Positions 12,840 through 24,098 of a stretch of 64,000 nt of DNA are shown here, one piece after another (position 1 is the first letter of the stretch; each line of letters starts with the position of its first letter). The stretch spans positions 34,048,654 through 34,112,653 of the forward strand of contig OZ024902.1 of NCBI GenBank assembly GCA_964017125.1, in the 5' to 3' direction. Origin of the DNA: Flabesymbios commensalis (lineage: Eukaryota; Annelida; Polychaeta; Terebellida; Flabelligeridae). Position numbers and translations under genes: made by a program. The notes under the pieces were generated by a model. The model was not told where the DNA came from. It searched no databases and was given only the letters and a program-made list of their open reading frames with translations.

Positions 12840-13008
12840 TTAACCCGTTTGTGACGAGCCCCGGAGATCTCCGTGATTTAGGGAGTCCATTCAGATACGA
12901 GGCCCGGAGATCTCCGGGTTTGATTACATGAGATAACTATGACGTCATAAAATAATCTCGTTTCAGAAACAGCACAGTAGCATAATAATCTCGTGTTCAA
13001 CGGGTTAA
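12840..13008. mobile_element. TTAA-flanked MITE (piggyBac-like)
   Basis: TTAA on each side encloses ends CCCGTTTGTGACGAG and CTCGTGTTCAACGGG. The TTAA target and CCC/GGG termini are the pattern of piggyBac-type non-autonomous elements. It is about 160 bp and carries a GGAGATCTCC palindrome twice. It is nested inside the right arm of the fold-back element. Confidence 0.72.
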
Positions 13009-13635
13009 AAAGCCACGGAAATGCGTCAAATGACGATGCAGCAGAGTTAAAAGGCAAATAATAAATGTTAGGACGGCGAACTGTTGAAGAGCAACGGGGA
13101 GGTATTAATGGGAGACAAACATACATTAATGGGCATATGGGAGGCGTTATTGAGTGAGCGAATATTACTTTACGTCGCTTTCTGCACAATCATGGCAATG
13201 CCTGGAAATCCCGCAACAAGCGGAAGCCCGAAGTCGGGACTATGCCCTATTTGTATCAATTGACATCAACGGTTCTTTATAGTGCGCAGTACCATGGGCA
13301 GCACTGCGCACTCCAGTCATTTGAACAGTTTGGAGCACTGTAAAGGGGTCGGGGTCAAAGAAATATGCCACTCTATGTATGTTTCTGACATAGTTATACC
13401 CCATTTGCCTCTATTATCTCGCCATGTAATTAGCGTGGTGCTGTATGGGTACAGAAGTGTCTCACCGATGATTACTCCATTAAGAAGGCGACAGAGCGGC
13501 GTTAAAGGACACCAGCGAAGCTACCTTTATTATCTCAACATAATTATAATTGTTTGAATAATTGTGTCTTAGATTTAGAGGCCAGTATAGTTTTTAATAT
13601 AAGAATAGCTATTCCACTGACTTTTTATGCTAAAA

Positions 13636-13950
13636 TGAAATGAAATGAATCGGGCTTTAGGCCACTTCTGTGCACATACAGGCTAAACTGGGCCAGGAAA
13701 ACCTCCTGAGGATGGTGAGATGAGTGAGATGACACTGCCCTCCAGACACAGAATTCGAAACGCAAACCCTGGAGGTATGAGGCCGAGCACACTACCTCTC
13801 GGTCACGGAGGTTGCCCACAATACTGAGTTTTATGAGTGGATTGGGAAGAAACATTTTTTGTTTCTTTCAAACCACCGAGACCGGGAAACGAACCCCGAG
13901 CTCTTGCGTGAAAGGCAGCGCTGCTAACTACTACCCTAGGGCCCCAGCCC
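13636..13950 (-). mobile_element. dimeric tRNA-derived SINE, copy 1
   Basis: Flanked by a perfect 12-bp target duplication TTTATGCTAAAA (13624-13635 and 13951-13962). Read on the minus strand it has two tRNA-like halves, each with A-box-like and B-box-like promoter motifs (GGTTCGTTTCCC in the first half), and a tail of ATTTC repeats. Pol III transcription and LINE-driven retroposition are the known route for such elements. It matches copy 2 (23775-24087) along its length. Confidence 0.88.
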
Positions 13951-14480
13951 TTTATGCTAAAAGGTTTGAAGAAAACATTTATATTTTTTGTTCTTTTAGT
14001 TCAAAATAGTGATAACAGTCTTATATTTAGACTAAATATTGTCAAATCTAACACATAACCATTTCACCCCTTTGTCATGCTAAATAAACCGTAGTAGTAG
14101 GCCTAGTAGTAGAATATTGCTTACAGCTGTGTTGGACGTGCTAATGTCTTAAACTACCAGCAACAGTGTTTGACATTAGCTGTCTCATGTGGCATGAATA
14201 AAGTTGCACTTAGCTACGATATCTGGGGACACTGCGACCCGAAGATAGCGGAGCTGTGTTTTGTATAGCGAAACCAAAGTCTCCAGCCGCCTGGGCATTT
14301 CTGGTGGTTAATTTTCCTGGGACCCCTTACCAAGGTTATCGGTGAGTGAAGGAAAGCACACTCGATAATCCACCATGCTTTATAACCACATCCTCGCGTC
14401 GTAATCTTTACATCATGTCACAATGCCACTTAAATGACTATTACTGCCGAAAGGAGTAGTCCACTGGTTCAGGTCCTATA

Positions 14481-14835
14481 GTCCGACGGCCCATTAGTCC
14501 GACGGCCCATTAGTCCGACGGCCCATTGGTCCGACGGCCCATTGGTCCGACGGACGACCCATTGGTCCGACGGCCCATTGGTCCGACGGCCCATTGGTCC
14601 GACGGCCCATTGGTCCGACGACCCATTGGTCCGACGGCCCATTGGTCCGACGGCCCATTGGTCCGACGGCCCATTGGTCCGACGGCCCATTGGTCCGACG
14701 GACGACCCATTGGCCCGACGGCCCATTGGTCCGACGACCCATTGGTCCGACGGCCCATTGGTCCGACGACCCATTGGTCCGACGGCCCATTAGTCCGACG
14801 GCCCATTGGTCCGACGGCCCATTGGTCCGACGGAT
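14481..14835 (+). repeat. 16-bp tandem array, left arm
   Basis: About 22 units of GGTCCGACGGCCCATT. Variants include GACGACCC for GACGGCCC and a 4-bp GACG insertion in two units. Because 16 is not a multiple of 3, a 48-bp cycle opens all frames on both strands; the open frames are not genes. Confidence 0.97.
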
Positions 14836-15505
14836 CATTTCTAAATACCAACATTGCACAAGTATATTATCTCTAGCAAGACACCTAGTTAAATAAATGA
14901 ATTTAATTGAGTTTTGAGATTATTTGAACTGTTTACGGGGCCTACACCTACACAGATAGTTTTTAAACAAGGTAATTTTCAGTCACAGTGAAGTAGAAAT
15001 TGCAATAGCAGTTTCATAGCTGTTGATAAGTAAAACAATACTGCAATTCTAAGCATGAAATAATGTATAACAATAAGTATCTCATGCCTATTACCAGAGT
15101 TTTTTAAATAAAATAATATGTTACTAAATTACGGTTCAAAATTTATCATTTGTAATGGTCTCTGGATATATTTAACATTTGTAATGGTCTCAGGATATAA
15201 AATATATTTATTTTTAAAGTATGTTTTTTACATATTATTCAGTTTTTATTATATTTATGTGGATGTTTTCTTTATCTTCTTTTAATCTCATAACATGGGG
15301 AGGTTTCTGAAGTAGGCTTTTGTGAGACATTAATTGATTTTTATTGTAAAAATACAGACATTTTCTAAAAATGAAGGAAATTTGATTTTTTTCATGAGAA
15401 AAAATCAATGATATGTTATTAAACTTCGATTATTGAATACTTTATTCTACGTGTCAGTCACCTGTGCTATAATATGATGATTTTAAGGGACAACAAAAAT
15501 AATTA

Positions 15506-15825
15506 AAGCGACACAATCAGGCTAAAATCATCCAAAGGCCAACATTTTGGTTCCTTGATATGTCCATATTATGTGAACACGACCATAGACTAGAATTGCG
15601 GAAGTCTTTTAAATTTTGGGTTGCTGTGGCAACAAAACAAGTATACCGAAAACCCCGTTTATCAGTTATTCCCATATTTCTTCTTTTAGACATTCTGCAA
15701 TTAAAAATCGTCCTTATTTCTCTTTTAGTTGGTAAATGCGCAACACAAAGTTAATGTTGACATTTTTATGGACATGTCAAGGAGCCAAGCAAAAAAATGA
15801 CGATATGGGCCTGATTGTGTCGCTT
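15506..15825. mobile_element. TA-flanked MITE, AAGCGACACAATC family, copy 1
   Basis: Ends are AAGCGACACAATCAGGC and its complement GCCTGATTGTGTCGCTT, bordered by TA on each side (15504-15505 and 15826-15827). This is the target preference of Tc1/mariner-type elements. It is 320 bp, has no transposase, and shares a long internal block (AGACTAGAATTGCGGAAGTC) with the second copy at 47332. Confidence 0.85.
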
Positions 15826-17738
15826 TAGAATATAAATATAATATTATATATTTAATTATGATTTTCGCCTTTTTTATCGCGAAACTGAATAAACGGGAAT
15901 AAGGGTAATTGCACCATATGCAGTAGTTTTTTTAAATAAATTGATAGAATTATTTCTTATTTTTTTCTTAATATCATAGGGCTATAGCTGCGGTTTTTTA
16001 TATTTAATATTAATACAATATTTTTAGGGTGGAAAAATAGTGATAACACGAGTAGGTCTAGTTTTTGATAATGTAAACTTCTTTTTTAAATATTGCATTT
16101 TGCCTTGACACGACACTATGGTAATAATAGGCCTGCATGTATAATAGTAGTATAAGTACACATTTTGATTTATTCTTTCTTTCTGTATTGCGATCTGGGG
16201 AAGAGATGAAACAAAGGAAGAAGAAACGAAAGTCGCAATTAGGCCTCTACCAAGATTCACATTAATCATAGTAGGGGCCTAAATGAATTTTGCTGATTTC
16301 TCAGTCAATTATCAACCAATTTTCATGAAATTTTACAAGCACTATGTTCATTCTAGTGATGACAAGGGGCATACCTTTAAAATGTCATTGAAAAATAGTG
16401 TAAATGTAGTATAAAAGTTTAATATCTTTAACATGATTGTAGTAAATGGCGCCCTCTATTAACCCTTTAATTTTGTTTCATAATCTTCAGGGTAGCCGCC
16501 GCATTACTAGAAAATAATGTGTGTAAAATTTCATAAAAATTAGTTCAGAAAGAGGTTAAGACAATATATTCAATCGTATTCCCAAATAAACATTAATGTT
16601 ATTTATTAAACCTTTTTTTAATTCTGGATCTGGATCGTAGGGACTAATCTGAATCATTACCAAAATTTAATCGATTATGCCTTGGCTCGAAAAACATCTC
16701 TACCTCTACGAAAAGTATAATGCAGACAGACGGATAAAAAAATATCTCAATTGTCAGAGATGAGACATTCCTAAAATTAGTAGAATATTGTCCGAATTAC
16801 ATAGTTTTACGCCGGGCAACACTGAACAAAATGTTCCCTGGTGAATGAGATGAGTTTGAATATGAGTTCTCATGCATTATATTGCAACCCAAGTACATTA
16901 TACAGTTTTACCATTAAGTTCACCAAAGTTTATTTACAATTATTCAAGCAATAAGTTTCACACCAAGTGAGGCCTAAATTTATATTATTGAGATCAGTTT
17001 TACCTGATTTCGCGTGATCATTATAATTCATTGGAATCGCCGCACATTAAAAATGCAAAACCGTTTTTTATGCTACAAAATTATTAGCGCCCATACCTAA
17101 AATGGGCTTCAAGAAATTGCAGTACAGACTATATTATATAATATTTTTAAACACAAATTCTGCCCACACCTTCCAAAAATCTGTAGTTTGATACCCATCA
17201 GAGAAAAATCTAAAAGGATGAAATAAATAGGGTATATTTTTCTTGGGGAAGAGTGTGAAATAAATAAAATATTGCAGACAGGAGGTGCAAGAAATAATAT
17301 GTCCAGTTCAAAAAATAGTAATTGGATGGTGGCCCCCTTGCGCCGAATGCTTGTCCGCTCTGAAACTCAGGTTCAAAGAGACATGATTCACCCCTATTGG
17401 GGGAGCTTCCGTCCATGTCTGAATGACAGCGTCGTCTGATTCACCTCAACCTCCTGAGGAGGTTTTCATTGGTAAAAAGTTTAGTATGAATGTGCAATAA
17501 TGTAGCCTAATACCCAACCCATTCTTATGCACTGATATACTCATTTTTTTTTACAAGATCGTACCAATATATAGAGCGACCATTTGATATCCTGGGGAGA
17601 GGTCCGGGAAGATCTTTGCCCAGCAGAATATTTTTTTTCAGTTGATGTTGGTTACTTTTAGTCTACACACCGTTTGCAATTTTTTTTAGTAAAATAATTC
17701 AAAGACGAATTTATTAGCTACAGCTATTCTATAGCGTA

Positions 17739-17918
17739 GGACTAATGGGCCGTCGGACCAATGGGCCGTCGGACCAATGAGCCGTCGGACCAATGGGCCG
17801 TCGGACCAATGAGCCGTCGGACCAATGGGTCGTCGGACCAATGGGTCGTCGGACCAATGAGCCGTCGGACCAATGGGTCGTCGGACCAATGGGTCGTCGG
17901 ACTAATGGGCTGTCGGAC
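17739..17918 (-). repeat. 16-bp tandem array, right arm
   Basis: About 11 units of the complement of the left-arm unit (CCAATGGGCCGTCGGA). It has more GAGCC and GGGTC variants than the left arm, so the two arms have drifted or homogenised separately. Confidence 0.95.
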
Positions 17919-17922
17919 TATA

Positions 17923-19016
17923 GAGCGCTCCCCAGATTTGACTTGTTGACCAGGATGGTTATTCATTTTGTCGTGTATTTTATATCAGTACAGTCACTAA
18001 TCCGTGAGACTAGCCCACCGGTTGAATCCTACTACTATGGATTAGCATATATTTTCAAATAAAAGTTATTGGAATTTTAAATAGTTTACAAAAGTCCCCT
18101 GTATTGGACTATAAATATACCCACCAAATTATTGGCGGCAAGCATCCAAACCGCAGAAGCCTCTTCGAATTCCAGATGCGTCATTGGCTCAAATGTTTTA
18201 TAGCCTAGTGGCCAAATGACAAAATTTTAGAGTGGGGGGTAATTTTTGTTACTTATTTTTAGGAATTATCAATACCCATGGACTCAGAAATGAGCGACTT
18301 CCATTGCCGGAAGTTGTTGTTTCATTGATTATTATGCAAATTAGGCAGGCATTGCCAAAAAACAAGATTTCTTCAATAACTTTAAAAATAATTGTTATAG
18401 ACACATTTATATGATGTCTTTTCCCACATTTTCAGGATCAAGGATTAAGAGGATATAAAGGATATAAACAAAAGCCTCACATGTGAAAAATAATTGATTA
18501 TAATGCTAATTATGTAGCCAATGTTGGAAATCGATCTTCTCGTGATAACTTTGAAACCAATTGACATAGACATGTATGCCTATGACCACATATGTGTATG
18601 CTTAAAAACTAGTCTTGCTTATATCTATACATGCCATATATATTTTGCGTCATGAAAGAAAATAGCACATAGTACATTTTCAAAAAGAGGCTACAATATA
18701 ATCTTCCATGAACAAAATTATGACATTTAGAGATCTAAATACCACCCAGTTTCTGTTTCTAGCATATTCATGGCTGGGTTCACAAAACATAGGCCAGATA
18801 TAGATTTGACCAATAATTGTGTGGTAGCATGCCTTTTCCATTGACCATGTTGTTGATTCTAATTATTTTTTAATAACAATTATGTTTTAACGTCTGTAGA
18901 GACATGACTATTTAGATCATTAGAACAGAATGAACCATAGCATATGTATAATATGAAAAACGCATGATGCGGCAATGGAAACAACGTTTTTCTTAAGCCT
19001 GACACCCTAATCATGT
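17923..19016. other. no gene seen
   Basis: AT-rich intronic sequence. No exon, RNA gene or repeat terminus was recognised. Confidence 0.5.
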
Positions 19017-19646
19017 TAATAGACCAGGGTTGGGGTCAATTATAATCATAATCGTCGATTACGATTTTTAATCGATTACATTGTAATCATAATCATAATC
19101 GTAATCACATTTTTTGAAATCCTGTAATCATGATTATAATCGTAATCGAGAAAAAATTATGACCTGTAATCAGAATCATAATCGTAATCGATATTCTAAA
19201 AGCACTGTAATCATGATTATATCAAACCGTAATCACGATTTTTCGAGTATATATCACAAGAAATAATATATCACTTAAAGCGATTTTTTAAATTAAATTT
19301 TCATTAAACTATTTAGAACAGTTTGATAAATTTCGCTTAGGGCCTATAATACTTTTTTTCGTAGAGAAAAGCAATTCAAATATGGATATAGGCCCTATGT
19401 TGGTAATTCGGCACTTTATCATGTTTATTGCACTGTGTATAATTTTATCACCAGAATATGCACGGCAATGAATAGGATTTACCATGAATAGACCTCAATG
19501 CATGGTCCACTTGGAAAGCAGTTCTTAAACTTTTCCCCCTAGATTGCATCCTTCTATTTTGATATCTCGACAATGTATGTACCGTACTAATGTATACGTG
19601 TGTACATGTATTTATGTACAGTGTATGTATAGATAGATATAGACAT

Positions 19647-19737
19647 CCCAGCAAACACAACGTGTTGAAACAATGATGTTTTAATGTTGGGCCAGCGTCG
19701 CAGACGTTGGGCAAACATTAAACAGCTTGTGTTGGTT
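19647..19737. mobile_element. palindromic MITE, CCCAGCAAACAC family, copy 2
   Basis: Starts CCCAGCAAACACAACGTG, with the core TTAATGTTGGGCCAGCGTCG and a partial right arm ending near GTGTTGG. It is nested in the hAT element, so it is younger than it. Confidence 0.75.
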
Positions 19738-20045
19738 TGATGTGGGTACAACCCGTAGGACCGGCATTGGACCAGCTTAATTCGGATCGACATCTCACGC
19801 TTGATGCGTTTCCGTTGTTGTTAATTTCGACTGTACATAAACACTACATAACATGCACTTGTAGGTGGCCTTCGCGACTCAAGTTATTTTTTATTTTAGT
19901 TGGGGGACATGCCACACCCCCCTTCTCCTCCCCAGCCTTCGCACCTATAGTTGACTAAAGGTACCGTAGACAATACACAGAGCACTGTGCTGCCTGTTCC
20001 TACCAGACACAGACGGCACGCGTGTATCAAAATGCGGACAGCTCT

Positions 20046-20153
20046 CCCAGCAAACACGAAGACTCGACCCAATGTTGTTTCAATGTTGGTCCAGCGCCGT
20101 TGGCGGTGGCCAATATTGAAACAGCATTGGGTCAAATGCTCGCGTTTGCTGGG
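20046..20153. mobile_element. palindromic MITE, CCCAGCAAACAC family, copy 3 (best copy)
   Basis: Both termini are intact: CCCAGCAAACACGAAGAC on the left and GCGTTTGCTGGG on the right, 108 bp overall, with a core of GTTGGTCCAGCGCC. It would fold into one long hairpin. It lies inside the hAT element. Confidence 0.85.
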
Positions 20154-20900
20154 CTCCACACAGGTGTCTGTCTACACCCACCCCTCCGCCACCATAATAT
20201 TCTCGCCAGCCGATCAGGGTACTTTTAGCAAGACAGCCGGCCAATTACAAGCTTACTACAATACTTGAAATTGAGAGCGGGGGACATATGACGGCAACCA
20301 TCTGCACATTTTAACATGCAAGGAGCAGTGTCTAGGGCTGAGCAGTGTACGTAGACAATTGATGACTAATTGTGCATGAATATAAACCTAGCACCCATTG
20401 CATCCCAGCATCCGGATTAAATGTAAAAAATGGTACAAGTCATTATTATTAATAATATTACCTTTGGTTGACGGGAACAGGTCGATACGACCTCTGCGAA
20501 ACCCGTCAACCATATTAGCAAGAATACTTTAATGTATTCTTGATATTATTAAATTAAAAATATATAATAAAATAATAAGTTGTAACATTGCTGTAAGCAG
20601 ACATCTCCAGAGTGTAAACGGTTAATTACAATTGACATCGTGGTGTGGTCACCTGGATTAACCCTTTACCAGAGATTTCAACAATGTTTTTATATTTAGA
20701 CCTATAGGTATATTTTGAGATAACCTTCACTTGATGCTCAGCAGTGAAATATCAATATATTATCACCATTTAGATTGGAAGATAGCTATTATTATTATTA
20801 TATCTAAATGCTAATATAGGGGGGAGAACAATGACATATTATGTTTAATTCGCCTTCAAAACTGTACATAACGTGTTGCACGTCCTAGAAAACAAGGGTG

Positions 20901-21020
20901 CCCAGCAAACACGGCTCGTTGATCCAATATTGGCCTATCGTTGGGCCAGTATCGCCGATGGTGGCCCAACAGTGGGCAAATATTGGTTCAGCAATATTAA
21001 ATCAGCATATTGTGTTTTCA
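20901..21020. mobile_element. palindromic MITE, CCCAGCAAACAC family, copy 4
   Basis: Starts CCCAGCAAACACGGCTCGTT with the core TTGGGCCAGTATCGCCGATG. The right terminus has decayed to TATTGTGTTTTC. It is nested in the hAT element. Confidence 0.75.
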
Positions 21021-21745
21021 AGATGGTAGGCCTATAGATATTATATAATAGGAGGGACGCTCCTCGCCATGGTCAACTGTTGGCATAGCAATCAGGCGCG
21101 ACTGCTAAATTACAGTTGCTATTAGTGTTATCCAACCAACACAATTTTTAACGACGTAAAGTAGGCCTATTTTGCGCGGACAGAAACCGGCTATCAGACG
21201 CACGATTCGAAGAATTAATGTTTTTACGCTGCAATTCACACATTAACTAAATATACCAAAGACAATATCTTCGCAAAGACAATTATGTCAAAGACAATAT
21301 GCCTGAGACAATGTAAATGTACAATTTGTATATATGTATACAAACCTAATTTTTCTTATAGTTTATGTATCTTGAACTGACATTCTTGAACACAATATGA
21401 ATAAATAAAACAAATATATATCAATTGCAGTTGTTGTTATTTATAGTTTGTTTTAGTATGTCATTATTATTAATAAGAATTTCTAAGATAATTTTAATCA
21501 CCCGTAATCGTGACTGAAATCACGAAATATGATTATTGTAATCATAATCATAATCGTAATCGAAAAAATAGAGTGTAATCATAATCGTAATCGATAATTC
21601 TTAATGACATGTAATCATAATCATAATCGTAATCGATAATTATAATGACGAATAATCATAATTGTAATCGATAAATAAAAATGACATGTAATCATAATCG
21701 TAATCGTAATCATCAATTGTAATCGACCCCAACCCTGTAATAGAC

Positions 21746-22030
21746 AATAACAAAATGGTTTCAACATGGTAACACATTGTCACCCCAAAACCTATCTCTA
21801 GAACTCTTTTAAAATGTATGCCACCAGGCTATAAAATCTATGTCAATTATCTATGCAAATTATCATGATTATATAAATGATATAACTACTTAACTAAGTA
21901 TAGGTTTTTTACCCCGCCCGAACATCAGTGCTTAAAAGTACAAGTTATGTATTCTTTTTTTATTCCGCCTACATCGCCATTTATCTCATCACATATATGT
22001 CTTATCTATTATCTTTATTTGTATGTTCAC
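21746..22030. other. intron, no other feature
   Basis: Sequence between the hAT element and the FTP exon on the minus strand; nothing recognised. Confidence 0.5.
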
Positions 22031-22270
22031 CTGTTATTTTATGTCCCATGATGACCGCTTCACAAAACAATAGTTTTCCAATCGATTCACCACCTGTTCT
22101 AAGAATGGCAACATAGCGACCACGGGGGTTGTCTTCACATTCTATGGTAAAGCTTCTTCCTGCACCAGTTCCGCTATCTTCAAGAAATCCACATTCCACA
22201 TAATCATTGTCATTCCACGGCTCCTCAATGTCACTGACCCGGACTGATAAGTGTGAAAGCTCATAATAAC
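22031..22270 (-). CDS. FTP (fucolectin-type) domain, second half, of the EGF/FTP gene
   Basis: A 240-bp exon with acceptor TTTTGTTTAG and donor AACAG|GTGAAC. It encodes about 80 residues completing the FTP domain: LSVRVSD, a C near residue 25, a second C in the IECEDNP stretch, then GRYVAI and LLFCEAVIMG, which correspond to the family's GRYV and LCEVEVYG closing motifs. It starts with two bases and ends with one, so both introns are phase 1. The codon split with the preceding exon reads Cys. FTP domains bind fucose or other glycans in lectins; here the module is presumably extracellular. Its end fits no recognised exon until 7190, where the phase is wrong, so a further exon must lie in the 15 kb intron. 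Confidence 0.9.
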
Positions 22271-22391
22271 CTAAACAAAAAAACAACCAATCAAACACAG
22301 TTTACTGAACAAATGAAATATCATAATCCAATTGTTCAGGACCAAATAAAAATGTGGGCTAAACGTGATATCAGTCAGAAGTAGTAACCAT

Positions 22392-22539
22392 CAGTGGTGG
22401 ATCCAGGATCTGGAAAAAGAGGGGGCACCGACGGTTTGGTGGCTTACCCCCATGATGTTTTGGGTAAAGTTAGAGGACTTTTTCAAGTATTTGGCGAAAA
22501 ATAGGAGGGTGCCCACTGCGCCCCATGGATCCGCGCCTG
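22392..22539. mobile_element. 148-bp hAT-like MITE
   Basis: Ends are CAGTGGTGGATCCAGGA and CATGGATCCGCGCCTG in inverted order, a common form of hAT-derived MITE terminus. No clear 8-bp target duplication remains. It sits in the short intron between the two FTP exons. Confidence 0.65.
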
Positions 22540-22574
22540 ACAATCACAACTAACACGATAATTGTATTTGATAC

Positions 22575-22660
22575 AATACCGTAGCAGATAATGTTGACTG
22601 AACATTGAGGCAGCATTGGGCCGATACAACGTCTGATGCACATCGTGTTATTTGGTTGGA
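22575..22660. mobile_element. palindromic MITE fragment, CCCAGCAAACAC family
   Basis: Only the right half is recognisable (TTGAGGCAGCATTGGGCC followed by a decayed end). It lies in the same short intron as the hAT-like MITE. Confidence 0.45.
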
Positions 22661-22802
22661 CAGCCTACATAAGCTACATGTAGGTTATTTTCTATGTGTA
22701 GAATTGGCTCGTGCATAACCTTCTAAACAATTCCCATATAATTTTTTAAAGCAATTACAATGATTATTTGGGTGTTAATAGAAAAAAAACAGATTTACTC
22801 AC

Positions 22803-23039
22803 AGCAATCAGGCGGTCTGGCATATATAGTGACATTGTGTACAGAGTGTTGAGATCCCAGATCCAGTCTCCACCAGGATGGCGGGAATGACGATGATCCT
22901 GGTCCGTCAGTGGCCACACAGCCCATTTCAATAGTCAGACCTCCGTCTACACCATTGCTAGAATTAAACTCGTTTCCATTATCTAATTCAAGTGTGGATG
23001 ATTGTACTGTGCCGCCTGTTTTACCTAGTGCGATGTTAC
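22803..23039 (-). CDS. FTP (fucolectin-type) domain, first half, of the EGF/FTP gene
   Basis: A 237-bp exon between acceptor TTTAACACAG and donor TGCT|GTGAGT. Its 78 whole codons carry the classic start of an FTP domain: NIALGKTGG, QSST, a GVDGG stretch in place of the usual AVDGN, then CVATDG, WWRLDLGS and VHNVTIYAR. This family, named for fucolectin, tachylectin-4 and pentraxin-1, forms a calcium-supported glycan-binding fold. Both ends are phase 1. The preceding EGF exon ends with G and this one begins with GT, so the join reads Gly in the family's usual W.GPGCQIG-NIALGK linker. The exon is intact with no breaks. Confidence 0.93.
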
Positions 23040-23774
23040 CTGTGTTAAATACAAATATCAATTTTAAATTAGCACATAATATGTAATGATGTAGAGATAT
23101 GAAACGAAACTAAGTAGAATAGACACAATTATTCACATCGATTTTTGCTGTGCCTCAATGTGTCTGATATTGATTAAAGCGCTGCAGTTTTCAGTGGGCT
23201 ACATGTATGCCACCAACCTTATGAATACGGTCGATGGTCATGGTAAACATATGTTCAATATCTCAATTTAATATTTCTAAGTTATCTTTCCGAGTGTCAT
23301 TTGTATTCCACTTTGTATTCCAATTATACAAATATATTCAGGCCTATATACATATAATTTTTGTTTGCGTGGGAAATAGTGTAGGCTCATATATGTCACA
23401 TATAACAACTTACGTGCATTTTGTCTGTTAAATTGCTTTTTCAATTGATTCTGAAGCAAAATTTATTGAGGATCAAGATGAAAAGGTATTGCATTTTTTC
23501 TTGGTCGAGAAAATGTCCAAAATGGCGAAATCCAAGATGGCCGCCAGCGTACATTAAAACAAACATATTTATGTATAATTTTGCAACTACATAATGTAGA
23601 GACATAAATTAATAATAAATCTATTTTATTGTTTTCGGGTATGAGAAAGCCAAGTCTTACATTTGTTTTTAGACCAATATAAGCAAAAACAACTGGGTAT
23701 CGCTGTGAAACTGCGACTAACATTGTTTTGGCTGATAGTTTTTTTTCTCTTTTGATTATGCTTGGCTGGTTCCC

Positions 23775-24087
23775 GGGGGCCCTAGGGTAGTAGCTAACAC
23801 CGCTGCCTTTCACGCCAGAGTTCGGGGTTCGTTTCCCAGTCTCGGCGGTATGAAAGAAACCAAAATGTTTCTTCCCCATCCACTCGTAAAACTCAGTATT
23901 GTGGTGAGCCTCCGTGACCGAGAGGTAGCGTGCTCGACCACAGACCGCCAGGGCTCGAATTTCGAATCCTGTGTCTGGAGGGCAGTGTCATCTCACTAAT
24001 CTAACCATCCTCAGGACGTTCTCCTGGCCCAATTAAGCCTATATGTGCACAAAAGTGGTATAAAGCCCGATTCATTTCATTTCATTT
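23775..24087 (+). mobile_element. dimeric tRNA-derived SINE, copy 2
   Basis: Flanked by a perfect 11-bp target duplication GGCTGGTTCCC (23764-23774 and 24088-24098). The 313-bp body has a first tRNA-like half (TAGCTAACACCGCTGCC as A-box region, GGTTCGTTTCCC as B-box region) and a second (GACCGAGAGGTAGCGTGCTC and GGCTCGAATTTCGAATCC). Its tail is (ATTTC)n. It matches copy 1 at 13636-13950 in the opposite orientation. It lies in the intron before the FTP exons. Confidence 0.92.
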
Positions 24088-24098
24088 GGCTGGTTCCC

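Larger units (their letters stand above)
11385..13515. mobile_element. fold-back element with degenerate tandem-repeat arms
   Basis: From about 11385 to 12400 the plus strand is a loose run of units like TTTAACGCCTCTCTGTCGCC. From about 12490 to 13515 the same motif recurs in the opposite orientation (GGCGACAGAGAAACG, GGCGTTAAAGG). The two arms, each about 1 kb, would fold into an imperfect hairpin around a centre of about 100 bp. No transposase is visible. A palindromic MITE (11731) and a TTAA-flanked MITE (12840) are nested in it. Ends and target duplication are not sharp. Confidence 0.65.
14477..17922. mobile_element. fold-back element with 16-bp tandem-repeat arms
   Basis: The left arm (14481-14835, about 22 units) and right arm (17739-17918, about 11 units) are arrays of the same 16-bp unit, GGTCCGACGGCCCATT, in opposite orientation. 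Both outer ends read TATAGTCCGAC, with the terminal units using AGTCC instead of GGTCC. The TATA at each end is either part of the TIR or a target duplication. The 2.9 kb centre has no transposase and hosts one TA-flanked MITE (15506-15825). The layout matches the general fold-back class (Drosophila FB, sea urchin TU), in which the TIRs are built of subrepeats. Confidence 0.85.
19025..21737. mobile_element. non-autonomous hAT transposon with 8-bp target duplication
   Basis: The element is flanked by a perfect 8-bp duplication TAATAGAC (19017-19024 and 21738-21745). Its ends are CAGGGTTGGGGTCAATTA and CCCCAACCCTG in inverted order, the CA...TG form typical of hAT elements. Just inside both ends (about 19040-19240 and 21500-21730) lie subterminal runs of ATAATCATAATCG-type repeats in opposite orientation, which in hAT elements can serve as transposase binding sites. 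It is 2713 bp with no transposase frame. Three palindromic MITEs (19647, 20046, 20901) are nested in it. Confidence 0.92.

Noticed and set aside
14469-14896. Six overlapping open frames of 80-120 codons on both strands
   Set aside because: They are produced by the 16-bp tandem array: a 48-bp cycle without stops opens every frame. The peptide is a pure 16-residue repeat on both strands at once.
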